Counted from the first letter of the stretch, positions 51,978 through 61,691 are shown. The stretch is DNA of 64,000 nt from Pseudobdellovibrionaceae bacterium (GCA_019637915.1 JAHBUV010000001.1:1396565-1460564), one strand, 5' to 3'. Numbers and translations are program-made. The notes: generated by a model from the letters alone, not told the origin.

Positions 51978-53357
51978 TCACTCCGTCGTCTTTTTGATGA
52001 CGTAATTCTCTTTGATGAACTGGCGGCCGCGCGCGACCGCCAGGGCCTTCGCCGGGACGTCCTTCGTGATGGTGGAGCCGGAACCGATGACGGCCCCGTC
52101 ACCCACCGTGACCGGCGCCACGAACTGCGAATCGCTGCCGACGAACACGTCGTTGCCGATCCGGGTTTTGTACTTCTTTTTGTCCGCGGCGTAGTTGCAG
52201 GTGATCGTGCCGCAACCGACGTTCACGTTCTCGCCGATCTCGGCGTCACCCAAGTACGACAGGTGCCCGGCCTTCGATTTTTTGCCGAACTTCACTTTTT
52301 TCAATTCCACGAAGTTGCCGATGTGGGCCTCTTCCTGCAGGACCGTCTCGGGGCGCAGGCGGGCGTAGGGACCCACCGTGCATTTCGCGTGCACCTGCGA
52401 CTGCTCGAGATAGCTGCCGGCGCGGATCTGCACGCTGTCGCCGATCTCGCAATCCGAGATGAAGGCGTGGCTTTCCACCACGCAGAAAGAACCGATGCGC
52501 GTGTGGCCGCGCAGGAAACAACCCGGGTACAGCACCGAACCCGGCCCGACCCGCACGCCGTCCTCGACATAAGTGGCGCGCGGGTCGATGACCATCACGC
52601 CGTCCTCCATCAGGCGCTGGATCTTGCGCTTGAAGAGGAGTTTGGTGGCCCGGGCGAGCTCGGCTTGCGTGTTCACGCCCACCGCCACTTTCGGCGAAGC
52701 GACGATGGCGTTGACTTTCTTGCGCCCCTCGATGGCGATGGAGACCAGGTCCGTCAGGTAAAACTCGCCCTTGGCGTTCTGGTTGCCGATCTTCGGCAGA
52801 TCCTGCGCCAGCAGCGAGGCCTTGACGATGTAGATGCCGGTGTTCACCTCGTTGATTTTCAAGGTTTCGCGGGAGGCGTCTTTCGCCTCGACGATGGCCT
52901 TCATCACGCCGTGCTGCCGCACGATGCGGCCGAACTCGTGGGGCTTCTTCAGCACCGAAGTCACCACCGCGAGGTCGAGTTTCTCCTCGCGGAACTCCTT
53001 CACGAAGGCCGCGATGTCCGCGGCCTCGATCAAAGGATGGTCGCCGTTCATGATGACGACATCGCCGTCCATGTCGGTGATTTCCGCGCTCGCCACGGCG
53101 TTGGCCGTCCCCAACTGCTCTTTTTGCTCGAAACAGCGCACGCCCCAGTTCTCGGAAACGTGACGCACGAGCGTCGCGCCGTGGCCGACGACGAGGCGGA
53201 TGTCGCGGGCCCCCGCGCCCTTGGCGGCGTAGACGACTTTTTCCAGCATCGGGCGGCCGGCCACCGGGTGCAGCACCTTCGGCAAAGGGGATTTCATGCG
53301 GGTGCCTTTGCCCGCCGCCAAAATAATGACCGTCAAAGCCTGTTCGGTTGTCGACAT
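51978..53357 (-). CDS. glmU: Bifunctional GlmU
   Basis: The 459-residue enzyme makes UDP-GlcNAc. The N-terminal uridylyltransferase has LAAGKGTRMKS and the QKEQLGTANAV region. The C-terminal acetyltransferase is a left-handed beta-helix of hexapeptide repeats (about 250-445) with IGNFVELKKVKFGKKSKAGHLSYLGDAEIGENVNVG. It forms an operon with glmS and diverges from the M14 peptidase gene. Confidence 0.97.
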   Translation of the reverse strand: MSTTEQALTVIILAAGKGTRMKSPLPKVLHPVAGRPMLEKVVYAAKGAGARDIRLVVGHGATLVRHVSENWGVRCFEQKEQLGTANAVASAEITDMDGDVVIMNGDHPLIEAADIAAFVKEFREEKLDLAVVTSVLKKPHEFGRIVRQHGVMKAIVEAKDASRETLKINEVNTGIYIVKASLLAQDLPKIGNQNAKGEFYLTDLVSIAIEGRKKVNAIVASPKVAVGVNTQAELARATKLLFKRKIQRLMEDGVMVIDPRATYVEDGVRVGPGSVLYPGCFLRGHTRIGSFCVVESHAFISDCEIGDSVQIRAGSYLEQSQVHAKCTVGPYARLRPETVLQEEAHIGNFVELKKVKFGKKSKAGHLSYLGDAEIGENVNVGCGTITCNYAADKKKYKTRIGNDVFVGSDSQFVAPVTVGDGAVIGSGSTITKDVPAKALAVARGRQFIKENYVIKKTTE

Positions 53358-53404
53358 GTGAAGCTGCCCTTTCCAAAACCGGAAAAATCAGGTTGAATCA
53401 TCGC

Positions 53405-54088
53405 ATGTCCGAAGCCATTTTGCACCTTCCTTCCTGGGCTCAGAGCGCCCTCGGAACGCCGATTCCGCTGTTTCGAAAAGAGCACACCGACGGTGAGGCG
53501 CCGATGCTTTTCATCGGCGGCGTGCACGGTGACGAGCCCGAGGGCGTGCGCCTCGCGGAGGATCTGCTCGTCTGGATTCAAGGCGCGGTGAAGCTGCGCC
53601 GGAAACTTCACCCGTGGATCCTCATTCCCAACATCAATCCCGACGGCTTCAAAGCGAAGCAGCGCACCAACGGCCGCGGCGTCGACCTCAATCGCAACTT
53701 TCCCTCGAGCGATTGGTCTCCGGAAGCGAAAGCGCCTCGCTATCATCCCGGCCCCGCCCCCGCCTCCGAGCCCGAGGTGCAGGCCCTGGTGGCCTTGATC
53801 GCGGCCGTGAAACCGAAACTCATCGTGCACTTCCACTCGTGGGAGCCCTGCGTTGTCTATTCCGGCGCGAGCGGCAAACCCTGGGCGGAGAAAATCGCGC
53901 GCGGCACGGGCTACGAAGCCCGCGAGGACATCGGCTACCCGACCCCCGGCAGCCTGGGGCAATATGGGGCCCTCACCCTGCAAATCCCGGTGATTTGCGT
54001 GGAAGCGAAAGAGGGCGACGTTCCCGACGAGCTCTGGCCCCGCTTCGGCCGCGGCCTCACCTCTTTGCTGAAAGGATCCCCGCCGTGA
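53405..54088 (+). CDS. M14-family zinc carboxypeptidase (MpaA-like)
   Basis: The 227-residue protein has the zinc motif HGDEPEG (HxxE), NPDG, GVDLNRNFP with the substrate-binding Arg, the third zinc ligand in VHFHSWE, and the catalytic Glu in ICVEAKEG. It is most like the small M14 enzymes that trim peptidoglycan peptides, such as MpaA. No signal peptide is visible, so it probably acts in the cytoplasm on recycled muropeptides. ATG 53405 is used. The stop overlaps the next start (GTGA). Confidence 0.85.
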   Translation: MSEAILHLPSWAQSALGTPIPLFRKEHTDGEAPMLFIGGVHGDEPEGVRLAEDLLVWIQGAVKLRRKLHPWILIPNINPDGFKAKQRTNGRGVDLNRNFPSSDWSPEAKAPRYHPGPAPASEPEVQALVALIAAVKPKLIVHFHSWEPCVVYSGASGKPWAEKIARGTGYEAREDIGYPTPGSLGQYGALTLQIPVICVEAKEGDVPDELWPRFGRGLTSLLKGSPP

Positions 54089-54762
54089 TCCGCGCCATCG
54101 CCTTCGATCTCGACGACACTTTGCTGGACACGACGGGCCTGCTGCTGCCCGCGGCGGCGCGACGCGCTTGCGAGGTCATGCGCGACAAGGGATTGAACTG
54201 CTCCCTCGAGACCTGCCTGCAGTGGCGTGCGGAGTTATCCACGCGTTTTTCCCACAAGGAGATCTTCCGCAAAATCGCCGAGCGCGCCGGCCACGGGGAA
54301 AACTCCTCCCTGGGCGAAGCGGGGATGCGCAGCTTTTACCACTCGCCCATCCCGGACAGCCTGCCGCTGCTGGAGGGCGCGGACGAGGTTTTGAAAAGCG
54401 TGCATGGCCGTTACAAAATGTTCCTCGTCACCTCCGGCGAGACGGAAACGCAGTGGAACAAAGTGCGCGCCACCGGCCTGACGGCGCGTTTTCAGGAGAT
54501 CTTCGTCGTCGACAAAATGCGCTCGGAAAACAAACGCGACGTTTTTCACCGCATCCTGCGCCAGGAGAACCTGCGGCCCGACGAGCTTCTCAGCGTCGGC
54601 AACCGCCTGGCCGAGGAGATCCGCCAGGCCAAAGAGCTCGGGGCGCGGACCTGCTACTTCGAATACGGGGAGCATGTCGGCGAGCGGATTGAAAAAGCCG
54701 AGGACAAGCCGGACTTCACGGTCCGCGCCTGGAAGGATTTCCTCCGCACATGCCGGCTTTGA
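54085..54762 (+). CDS. HAD-superfamily hydrolase
   Basis: The 225-residue protein has the HAD motif I FDLDDTLLD, motif II FLVTSG, a Lys in MRSENKRD and a motif IV region with VGNRLAEEIRQAKELG. The last motif has Asn and Glu where typical members have D-x3-D (GDxxxxD), so activity should be checked. It starts at GTG 54085 overlapping the M14 gene, and overlaps the next kinase gene by 13 nt. The substrate is unknown. Confidence 0.82.
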   Translation: MIRAIAFDLDDTLLDTTGLLLPAAARRACEVMRDKGLNCSLETCLQWRAELSTRFSHKEIFRKIAERAGHGENSSLGEAGMRSFYHSPIPDSLPLLEGADEVLKSVHGRYKMFLVTSGETETQWNKVRATGLTARFQEIFVVDKMRSENKRDVFHRILRQENLRPDELLSVGNRLAEEIRQAKELGARTCYFEYGEHVGERIEKAEDKPDFTVRAWKDFLRTCRL

Positions 54763-56579
54763 AAGCTCGCTTCCTGCTGATCGGATCCTGGGATCCCCGC
54801 CTGGCGGAAATCGGCGCCGTGCTGACGGACACGCTCTCGGCCGCCGCGCCCTGGACGGATTCCGAATTCGACGTGGTGGGCGTCACCGCCACCTCCCTGC
54901 TGGAAAAAAAATTCCCCTCTTTCTGGAAAGAGATCTGCGAGCTCTCCCCGGGGGCGCGCCTGGTCGCGGCCCTGCCCGAGGAGCTGCCCGCCGCGACGCT
55001 TTTGCAACTGCACCGCGACCACGCGCCTTTCCGCGTTCTGAAGACCACCTCCTTCGAAGAGGCCGAGGCCGTTCTCTATGAAGCCCTCGAGGCCGCCAGC
55101 CGCCTGCGCCAGGACCGCGCCGTCGAGAAACTCCTGCAGGAGCAGGAAAGGACCCTCGAGACCCTGCGCGAGGAGCTTGAAACACGCGTGGAAAAGCGCA
55201 CGCGCATGCTGGCGGAATCGCGGCACAACCTGCACCTGCGCAACACCCGCCTGGAGGGCCTGCGCAAAGCCCTGATGGCCGTTCAGGAGGCCTCCTCCCT
55301 CGGCGAGATGGAAAAATCCCTGACGGAATCCCTGGCGAGCCTGGCCGAGATCTCCTGGATCCGCATCGTCTCGACCCCGCAGGACGAGGAGTTCGCCCGG
55401 CAGGTCACGGCCATGGACGGTTTCACCTGGCGCATCGTGCCCCTGTGGCGCCACCAGGAAAAAATCGGTTCGGTCTTCTACATGCGCCCGAAGGACCGCC
55501 CCTTCCGCCGCGACGACCACGACTTCCTCGACAAGGTCTCGGAAGGCGTGTCCCTCGCCCTCGACCGCATGATGAAGCTGAGCGAGGCCGAAAACCTCAA
55601 AGAGCAGTGGGAGACGACCTTCGCCGCGATCTCGGACCCCGTCGCCATCATCGATCGCTCCTACAACGTCGTGCAGACCAACACCGCCGGCGGCGGCGAG
55701 GCGACCTGCCATCAGCGTTTTTTCCAGCGCGACACCCCCTGCCCCGGCTGCCGGCGCGGGGAGAGCTTCCTCCTGCAGGAAGGCGACCGCGAGTGGCAGG
55801 TGCATTCGCAGCTCCTGTCCCTCGATCCGCAGAGCGAGCCTTACTACGTCAACCTCTACACCGACGTCACCGAGCGGCGGCGCATGGAGAGGCGCATCCT
55901 CGAGTCCGCCAAGATGGCGGAGATCGGGACCATCGGCTCGAGCATCGCGCACGAGCTCAACAACCCCCTGGGCGGCGTCCTGAACTTCGCCCAGCTCCTG
56001 CGCATGGACCTCGCCCCGGATCACCCCTTTCAGGAGGACCTCAAGGCCATCGAGGCCGGCGCGCAACGATGCAAGGAGATCGTCGAGAACCTGCTGGGTT
56101 TCACCCGCGTGCCCCGGGCCGACGAGATCCGCGAGGTCGACCTGCGGGAGGTCGCGCGCCGATCAATGAAAATTGTTGAATTGAGGAGCAAGAGCCTCGG
56201 CATCGAGATCCGCCTGCAGGAAAGCCCGCGATCCTGGCTGGTGCGCGGGCACCTGAACCTGCTGTCCCAGGCCCTGAAAAACCTCCTGGAGCGGGCCATC
56301 GACGCCGTGCTCCTGCGGCGGGAAAAAGAAACGGGCCACCGCGGCTGGATCGAAATTTCTCTGGACAACGAAATGTCCGCGGAAGGCCGCGAGATCTTCA
56401 CCCTCACGTTGCGGGACAGCGGCACCGGGGAAAGCCCCACCGCCGGGCGCCATGGCCTGGCCCTGCAAATTTCTTCACAGATCCTGCTCGACCAGGACGC
56501 CCGACTGGAAATCAGTGCCCCGTCCAGTCCAGATTCTTGGGCAAAAATTTCCTTCTCTCGTCCAGTTTTGCGGTCCTGA
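54750..56579 (+). CDS. Sensor histidine kinase with divergent ATPase domain
   Basis: The 609-residue soluble protein has an N-terminal receiver-like domain (about 1-120) without an obvious phosphoacceptor, a coiled coil (about 125-165), a GAF-like region, and a PAS-like region with cysteines (CHQRFFQRD followed by CPGC). HisKA contains SIAHELNNPLGG (His401). The ATPase part is abnormal: the N-box reads NLLERAIDA, G1 is DSGTGES, and G2 HGLAL follows after only a few residues, so the ATP lid is nearly missing. It is paired with the NtrC regulator 90 nt downstream. It may be a weak kinase or a phosphatase. Confidence 0.8.
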   Translation: MPALKARFLLIGSWDPRLAEIGAVLTDTLSAAAPWTDSEFDVVGVTATSLLEKKFPSFWKEICELSPGARLVAALPEELPAATLLQLHRDHAPFRVLKTTSFEEAEAVLYEALEAASRLRQDRAVEKLLQEQERTLETLREELETRVEKRTRMLAESRHNLHLRNTRLEGLRKALMAVQEASSLGEMEKSLTESLASLAEISWIRIVSTPQDEEFARQVTAMDGFTWRIVPLWRHQEKIGSVFYMRPKDRPFRRDDHDFLDKVSEGVSLALDRMMKLSEAENLKEQWETTFAAISDPVAIIDRSYNVVQTNTAGGGEATCHQRFFQRDTPCPGCRRGESFLLQEGDREWQVHSQLLSLDPQSEPYYVNLYTDVTERRRMERRILESAKMAEIGTIGSSIAHELNNPLGGVLNFAQLLRMDLAPDHPFQEDLKAIEAGAQRCKEIVENLLGFTRVPRADEIREVDLREVARRSMKIVELRSKSLGIEIRLQESPRSWLVRGHLNLLSQALKNLLERAIDAVLLRREKETGHRGWIEISLDNEMSAEGREIFTLTLRDSGTGESPTAGRHGLALQISSQILLDQDARLEISAPSSPDSWAKISFSRPVLRS

Positions 56580-56669
56580 AGTCCCGACGGGCAGCGGTTT
56601 TTTTGACAGTCCCGTCAATTCGCTTTTACCCTTAAAGAAGAAGTTGAACCCACCAAGGAAGGAAGGTTC

Positions 56670-58085
56670 ATGCGCACGAATCGGGTGCTGATTCTGGATG
56701 ACGAGTCGAGCCTGCGGACCGCTTTGTTCCGCGTTCTCGACCGCAAAGGTCACAACGTCCTCACCGCCAACCGCATCGAGGAAGCCCGCACCCTGTGCCA
56801 GGGCGAAGTGCCGGTGGATCTGGCGATCGTCGACCTCAACCTGCCCGACGGCGACGGCATCGAGTTCATGACGTGGATCCGTTCCATCTATCCCGCTTGC
56901 GAAGTCATCATCCTGACCGGTCACGGCAGCATCGAGTCCGCCATCCGCGCCACGCAGAAAGGCGCCTTCCACTTCGTCACCAAGCCGTTCAATCTCGATG
57001 AACTGATGAGTCTCGCCGAAAAGGCGCTGACCCACAAAAAACTCCAGCAGGAAAACATCCAGCTGCGCAGCGAGCTCAACAAGAAATACAAGTTCGACCA
57101 GATCATCGGCACCAGCGAGCAGATCCACTCCGTGCTCCGCCTCGTCGAGCGCGTCGCCGACTCCGACTCCACGATCCTGGTCACGGGCGAAAGCGGCACC
57201 GGCAAGGAGCTGATCGCCCGCGCCATCCATTACAACTCCCCGCGCGCCAACGCCGCCTTCGTGCCGATCAACTGCGGCGCCATTCCCAGCGAACTCCTGG
57301 AGTCCGAGCTTTTCGGCCACGTCAAAGGCGCCTTCACCGGCGCCATCGCCAACCGCATCGGCCGTTTCGAGATGGCCGACGGCGGGACGATCTTCCTCGA
57401 CGAGATCGGCGACCTCGAGCCGACTCTGCAGGTGAAACTGCTGCGCGCCCTGCAGGAGCGCAGTTTCGAGCCCGTCGGTTCGACCAAGACCGTGCAGGTG
57501 AACGTGCGCGTGATCGCGGCCACCAACATCAACCTGGAGGAGGCCGTCGAGGCCGGGCGTTTCCGCGAGGATCTGTACTACCGCCTGAACGTCATCCCGA
57601 TCGGCGTCCCCGCCCTGCGCGAGCGCCGCGCCGACATCCCTCTGCTGCTGAAGCATTTCATGGATCTGTTCTCGCGCACCAAAGGCCGCGGCCTGAGCGG
57701 CATCGCCGGCGACGCCCTCGACTGCCTGTGCAACTACGCCTGGCCGGGCAACATCCGCGAGCTCGAAAACCTCGTCGAGCGCATGACCATCCTGAAAGGC
57801 CAAGGCCAGGTGGAAGTCATCGACCTGCCGCCGAAGTACCGCGCCAGCAGCTCATCCGTCGGCACCGATCTCGACAACCTCGACATCCCCGACGGCGGAC
57901 TCGACTTCAACAACGCCGTCGACTCCTACGAGAACGCCCTCATCATGCGCGCCCTCGAGAAAACCGGTTGGAACCGCAATCAGGCCGCCATGCTGCTGCG
58001 CCTGAACCGCACCACGCTGGTGGAGAAGATCAAGAAAAAAGGCCTGCGCCCTCCGGGCGAGGACGAGGGGCTCGCCCTCGTCTGA
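56670..58085 (+). CDS. NtrC-family sigma-54-dependent response regulator
   Basis: The 471-residue regulator has a receiver (Asp55 in VDLNLP, Lys in TKPF), an AAA+ domain with GESGTGKE, a complete GAFTGA, FLDEIGD, and a Fis-type helix-turn-helix with NRNQAAMLLRLNRTTLVEKI. It is the partner of the preceding kinase. A repeated AAGGAAGGAAGG site lies before the ATG. It is the only one of the three sigma-54-type regulators in this window with an exact GAFTGA loop. Its stop lies 2 nt from that of the convergent agmatinase gene. Confidence 0.93.
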   Translation: MRTNRVLILDDESSLRTALFRVLDRKGHNVLTANRIEEARTLCQGEVPVDLAIVDLNLPDGDGIEFMTWIRSIYPACEVIILTGHGSIESAIRATQKGAFHFVTKPFNLDELMSLAEKALTHKKLQQENIQLRSELNKKYKFDQIIGTSEQIHSVLRLVERVADSDSTILVTGESGTGKELIARAIHYNSPRANAAFVPINCGAIPSELLESELFGHVKGAFTGAIANRIGRFEMADGGTIFLDEIGDLEPTLQVKLLRALQERSFEPVGSTKTVQVNVRVIAATNINLEEAVEAGRFREDLYYRLNVIPIGVPALRERRADIPLLLKHFMDLFSRTKGRGLSGIAGDALDCLCNYAWPGNIRELENLVERMTILKGQGQVEVIDLPPKYRASSSSVGTDLDNLDIPDGGLDFNNAVDSYENALIMRALEKTGWNRNQAAMLLRLNRTTLVEKIKKKGLRPPGEDEGLALV

Positions 58086-58087
58086 AC

Positions 58088-59020
58088 TCAGGCCACGGCC
58101 ATCAAACACATGATTTCGAACATCGCGTCCACCCCCGCCAGGGCGGTGATCTGCGATTGATCAAAGGGCGGCGAGATCTCGACGATGTCCGCGCCCACCA
58201 GATTGGGGACTTTCAAAGCCCGCAGGATGCGCTGGGTTTCATAGGTCGTCAGGCCCCCCGGCACCGGCGTGCCCGTGCCCGGCGCGAAGGCCGGATCCAG
58301 GCAATCGATGTCGTAGCTGATGTAGGCGGGCGTGTCGTCGAAGGTCGGCAGGTTGTGCAAGGCATCGTTCAGCGTGGTGTTGCGCAGTTCATCCACGGTG
58401 ATGACGCGGATGCCGTTCTGGCGCACGAAATTCAGGTCATCGCCGCCCGCCAGGGGACCGCGGATGCCGATCTGAAGCATTTTTTTCGGATCCACCAGCC
58501 CCTCCTCCACCGCGTGGCGGGCGAAAGCGCCGTGATGGTACTCGCAGCCCCAGGCCGCGGGATAAGTGTCGAGGTGGGCGTCGAAGTGAATGAAGGCCAG
58601 GGGACGGCCGTGCTTTTTGCGCAAGGCCCGCAGCACCGGCAGCGTCGTCGAGTGATCGCCTCCGCAGGAGATGAACTTCTTGCCGCCGTTCACGATCTGG
58701 CCGACGAAATCCTCGATGCGGGCATAAGTCTGGCCGATGTCGATCGGCACGGTGGGACAATCGCCGATGTCCGCCACCCGCATTTTTTCGAAGACGGTGA
58801 GACCGCGGCTCATGTGAAAGCCGCGCCCCAAACTCGAGGCCTCGCGCACCGCCGTCGGGGCGAAGCGCGCGCCGGGACGGTAGGAAACGCCGCCGTCAAA
58901 AGGGATTCCGAAGAGGGCCAGGTCGAAATCTTGATTGACCTCGGCGATCGGCAGACGGAAAAACGTTTTGATGGCGGAAAAACGCGGAAACTGTCGACCA
59001 CTCAAAGGTTTGAATTCCAT
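58088..59020 (-). CDS. speB: Agmatinase/arginase-family ureohydrolase
   Basis: The 310-residue protein has the manganese-binding motifs GGDHS, DAHLD and DIDCLDP, and the agmatinase-like FAPGTGTPVPGGLT. It should convert agmatine to putrescine and urea. Arginine or guanidino acids are possible other substrates. ATG 59020 is used; the frame also contains an ATG at 59071, inside mutY. The ATG overlaps the mutY ATG on the other strand. Confidence 0.85.
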   Translation of the reverse strand: MEFKPLSGRQFPRFSAIKTFFRLPIAEVNQDFDLALFGIPFDGGVSYRPGARFAPTAVREASSLGRGFHMSRGLTVFEKMRVADIGDCPTVPIDIGQTYARIEDFVGQIVNGGKKFISCGGDHSTTLPVLRALRKKHGRPLAFIHFDAHLDTYPAAWGCEYHHGAFARHAVEEGLVDPKKMLQIGIRGPLAGGDDLNFVRQNGIRVITVDELRNTTLNDALHNLPTFDDTPAYISYDIDCLDPAFAPGTGTPVPGGLTTYETQRILRALKVPNLVGADIVEISPPFDQSQITALAGVDAMFEIMCLMAVA

Positions 59021-60035
59021 GGGTCGAGAATCAGCCAAAAGCCCAGATGATTCAAGGCCTTTTGACCACAAGGCCTTGCTCGCCTGGTATCGCGCAAACC
59101 GCCGCAGCCTGCCCTGGCGCGAGAACCGCGATCCCTACCGCATCTGGATCTCCGAAGTGATGCTGCAGCAGACCACGGTCGCCGCCGTCATTCCCTATTA
59201 TGAACGTTTCTTGAAGAGCTTTCCCGATGTGAAGACTTTGGCGGAAGCGCCCGAGGGCGACGTGCTGCGGGCCTGGGCGGGATTGGGTTACTATTCCCGC
59301 GCCCGCAATCTGCACAAAGCCTCCAAGGCCCTGGCCGCGGGCGGTTTTCCCCGCACGGCGGCCGAGCTGATCGAGCTGCCGGGCTTCGGCCCCTACACCT
59401 CCGCGGCCGTCGCCAGCATCGCCTTCGGGGACGAGGTGGGAGTCCTCGACGGCAACGTCATCCGCGTTTTGTGCCGTCGTTACGGGCTCGACATTCCCTG
59501 GTGGAACAACGCCGAGAAAAAGATGCTGCAGGCTTTTGCCGATGCGTTCGCGCGCCTGGGGCGGCCCGATGAAATCAACCAGGCCCTGATGGAGCTCGGG
59601 GCCACGGTGTGCACGCCCTCGTCGCCCTCCTGCCTGCTCTGTCCCTGGAGTTCCGTTTGCGAAGCCCGGCGCCAGGACAAGGTTTCCTCCCTGCCGCGCC
59701 CGAAACCCCGCCGCGCCCTGGAGACCTGGGTGTGGTCCCCCATCGTCACGATCAAAAACGAGCGTGTGGCCTTGGTGCAGAACAGCCAGGGCCCCGTGCT
59801 CAAAGGACAATGGATCTTCCCCGGTGATTTCCGTCCCAGCGACGTGAAGCCGAAAAAATTCGCCGCCCGTCACGGCATCACTCACCATGATCTTTACGTG
59901 TGCTGGCCGGAAGACAAAGGCCGCTGGAAACCGGATCCCGAAACCAAGTGGGTGCCGTTGAAGGATTTGGAAAGCGTCACCCCCTCCAAGCTGCTGCGCA
60001 AAGTCCTGCAGGCCGCCGAAGGGCAAAAGCCATGA
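59019..60035 (+). CDS. mutY: Adenine DNA glycosylase MutY
   Basis: The 338-residue repair enzyme removes adenine opposite 8-oxoguanine. It has the catalytic Glu in ISEVMLQQT, a helix-hairpin-helix LPGFGPYTSAAVAS, the catalytic Asp in VLDGNVIRV, and the iron-sulfur loop CX6CX2CX5C. The C-terminal NUDIX-like part (about 225-335) contacts 8-oxoG. AAAGG lies 10 nt before ATG 59019. The stop overlaps the next start (ATGA). Confidence 0.95.
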   Translation: MGRESAKSPDDSRPFDHKALLAWYRANRRSLPWRENRDPYRIWISEVMLQQTTVAAVIPYYERFLKSFPDVKTLAEAPEGDVLRAWAGLGYYSRARNLHKASKALAAGGFPRTAAELIELPGFGPYTSAAVASIAFGDEVGVLDGNVIRVLCRRYGLDIPWWNNAEKKMLQAFADAFARLGRPDEINQALMELGATVCTPSSPSCLLCPWSSVCEARRQDKVSSLPRPKPRRALETWVWSPIVTIKNERVALVQNSQGPVLKGQWIFPGDFRPSDVKPKKFAARHGITHHDLYVCWPEDKGRWKPDPETKWVPLKDLESVTPSKLLRKVLQAAEGQKP

Positions 60036-61036
60036 GGATCCGCCTCCCGATCGCCTTGCTCCTGGCGGGCGCCGCCCTCCTGGGCGGCTGCAAATCCAAA
60101 CCTGTTTCGCCCGCGCATCAGCTGAGCCAGGCCGCCAAAGGCCCGGCGAAGAACCTGCCCCACGACATCAAGCTGCTGTTCTTGAAAGGCTCCTGCGAGC
60201 GCGGCGTGTTTTCCCCCGACGGCCGCTCCGCCCTGGCTCTTTGCACGCAGCCCGAAGGGCCGGCACTGCCGCAGCTTTACAGCGTTGATCTCGACGGTTT
60301 TTCCGAAAAGCGCGTCACCTGGCAGGACGGCAGCATCGGCTCCGCGGACTGGCTGGAGAATGACCTGCTGGTTTACGCCTCCACCACCGACGAGCTGAAG
60401 GAAATCCCTTTTCTCCCGACGAAACCGCCGCCCGAGGAAATCCCCTCCGATCTGTACATCAGCGACCGCGTCGGCGATTCCATCGATCGCCTGACCAAAC
60501 GCATCGGCTTTGACGGCGATCTTTCGTACTGGCCGCGCGGCAAAGAGGTGCTCTACGTGTCCCGGCGCGGGAAAGACGATCTGATCCAAAGGATCAACGG
60601 CCGCGGAAAGTCCGCGATCGTTTATCACAGCCGGGGACGTTCCGTGCGCTCCCCCGCCGGTCTCGCCAACGGCCAGGTGGCGTGGCTGGAATCCTCGCCG
60701 GACGGATCCGGCGTGGATTTGCGTTTTTCCGGCATGAAAGAACCGCGCCTCCGCGGTCGCCGTCTTTTGTCCCTGCGCCCCGCGCCCGGGGGACAGGCGG
60801 TGATCGCCGTGGAATCTTTCGCGGACGGATCGGCCCGGGTGCTGCTGGTCGGCGCGCCGGCCTCCTGCGAACGCACTCTGGCGGAAGTGCCCCTGGACCT
60901 TCGTGCGGCGGACGGCTCTTTGAACCCGCCGCGCCTTCTGCTCAGCGTGACCACGGGAACCCAGGGCGTTTTCGCTCTGAAAGAGCTGCCGGGAGAGGGC
61001 TTTTCTTGCCCCCCTCCCGCGGCTTCCGTAAAATGA
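60032..61036 (+). CDS. Beta-propeller-like lipoprotein
   Basis: The 334-residue protein has a lipobox LGGC (Cys20) and a repetitive all-beta mature part with TolB-like strands (FSPDGRSALALC, YWPRGKEVLYVSRRGKDDLI, SPAGLANGQVAWLES). A WD40-like or TolB-like propeller is the best guess. It overlaps mutY by 4 nt, but the functional link is probably only transcriptional. The next gene follows after 4 nt. Confidence 0.7.
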   Translation: MRIRLPIALLLAGAALLGGCKSKPVSPAHQLSQAAKGPAKNLPHDIKLLFLKGSCERGVFSPDGRSALALCTQPEGPALPQLYSVDLDGFSEKRVTWQDGSIGSADWLENDLLVYASTTDELKEIPFLPTKPPPEEIPSDLYISDRVGDSIDRLTKRIGFDGDLSYWPRGKEVLYVSRRGKDDLIQRINGRGKSAIVYHSRGRSVRSPAGLANGQVAWLESSPDGSGVDLRFSGMKEPRLRGRRLLSLRPAPGGQAVIAVESFADGSARVLLVGAPASCERTLAEVPLDLRAADGSLNPPRLLLSVTTGTQGVFALKELPGEGFSCPPPAASVK

Positions 61037-61040
61037 TCCC

Positions 61041-61574
61041 ATGATCATTTCCTGGCTTTTCGCCGCCGCTACCGCCTTCGCCGCCCCTCATCCCGCGACG
61101 GGCTCTTCGGTGCTCACCGATCCCGCCAAGGGTTTGTTCTTTCACGGCTTCGGCTTTCGCCTGAGCACTCTCGGCACGCCCTGGACGGCGGCGCCCTCCC
61201 TGGAAAAAGAAACGATTTTCGAAACGGTGCGTTTCGAAAACCGCGGCGCTCCCGGGAGCGCCGAGTCCTCGTTGTCCATCCGCATGGACGAGCTCCCCGA
61301 CAAAACCAATCTCGAGTCCTACGCCCGCAAGTGGATGCGCGATTACCCCAGCTACGGATTCGAGGTGCTCGGCACGAAGAACCTGAATCTCGGCGGCGGG
61401 CGCGCCCTGGTCGTCGACCTCGTCCAAAAAAACAAGAACCGCCAGCTGCGCCAGGTGATCCTGCAAAAAGACCAGCAGGTCGCCGTGGTCACCTGCCTGG
61501 ACCGCAAGGACCGCTTCGCGGACACTCTGCAGTCCTGCAATCAGATCCTGAAAAGTTTCGAGTGGTCGAAATAA
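61041..61574 (+). CDS. Small exported protein, family not recognised
   Basis: The 177-residue protein has a short signal peptide (cleavage near FAA-AP). The mature domain contains FRLSTLGTPWT, ESYARKWMRDYPSYGFEVL and a central strand pair around GGGRALVVDLVQKNKNRQLRQVIL, with CLDRKDRF and QSCNQILKSFEW at the end. The layout resembles PsbP/DUF1795-like periplasmic proteins, but I cannot assign it. It lies in the mutY run. Confidence 0.72.
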   Translation: MIISWLFAAATAFAAPHPATGSSVLTDPAKGLFFHGFGFRLSTLGTPWTAAPSLEKETIFETVRFENRGAPGSAESSLSIRMDELPDKTNLESYARKWMRDYPSYGFEVLGTKNLNLGGGRALVVDLVQKNKNRQLRQVILQKDQQVAVVTCLDRKDRFADTLQSCNQILKSFEWSK

Positions 61575-61691
61575 GGGCCGAGGCCCTTTTGAAAGAATCT
61601 CCCGGCTGTCCAAATTTTAGACGGGCGGACGCCTCTCAAATTCATCTTGTTGTTGCCTTTCCCGGCACGCCGGCTGCATTCTTTTTTCCTC

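Noticed and set aside
50090-51990. glmS ribozyme upstream of glmS
   Set aside because: Only 4 nt separate glmU and glmS, which leaves no space for the ribozyme.
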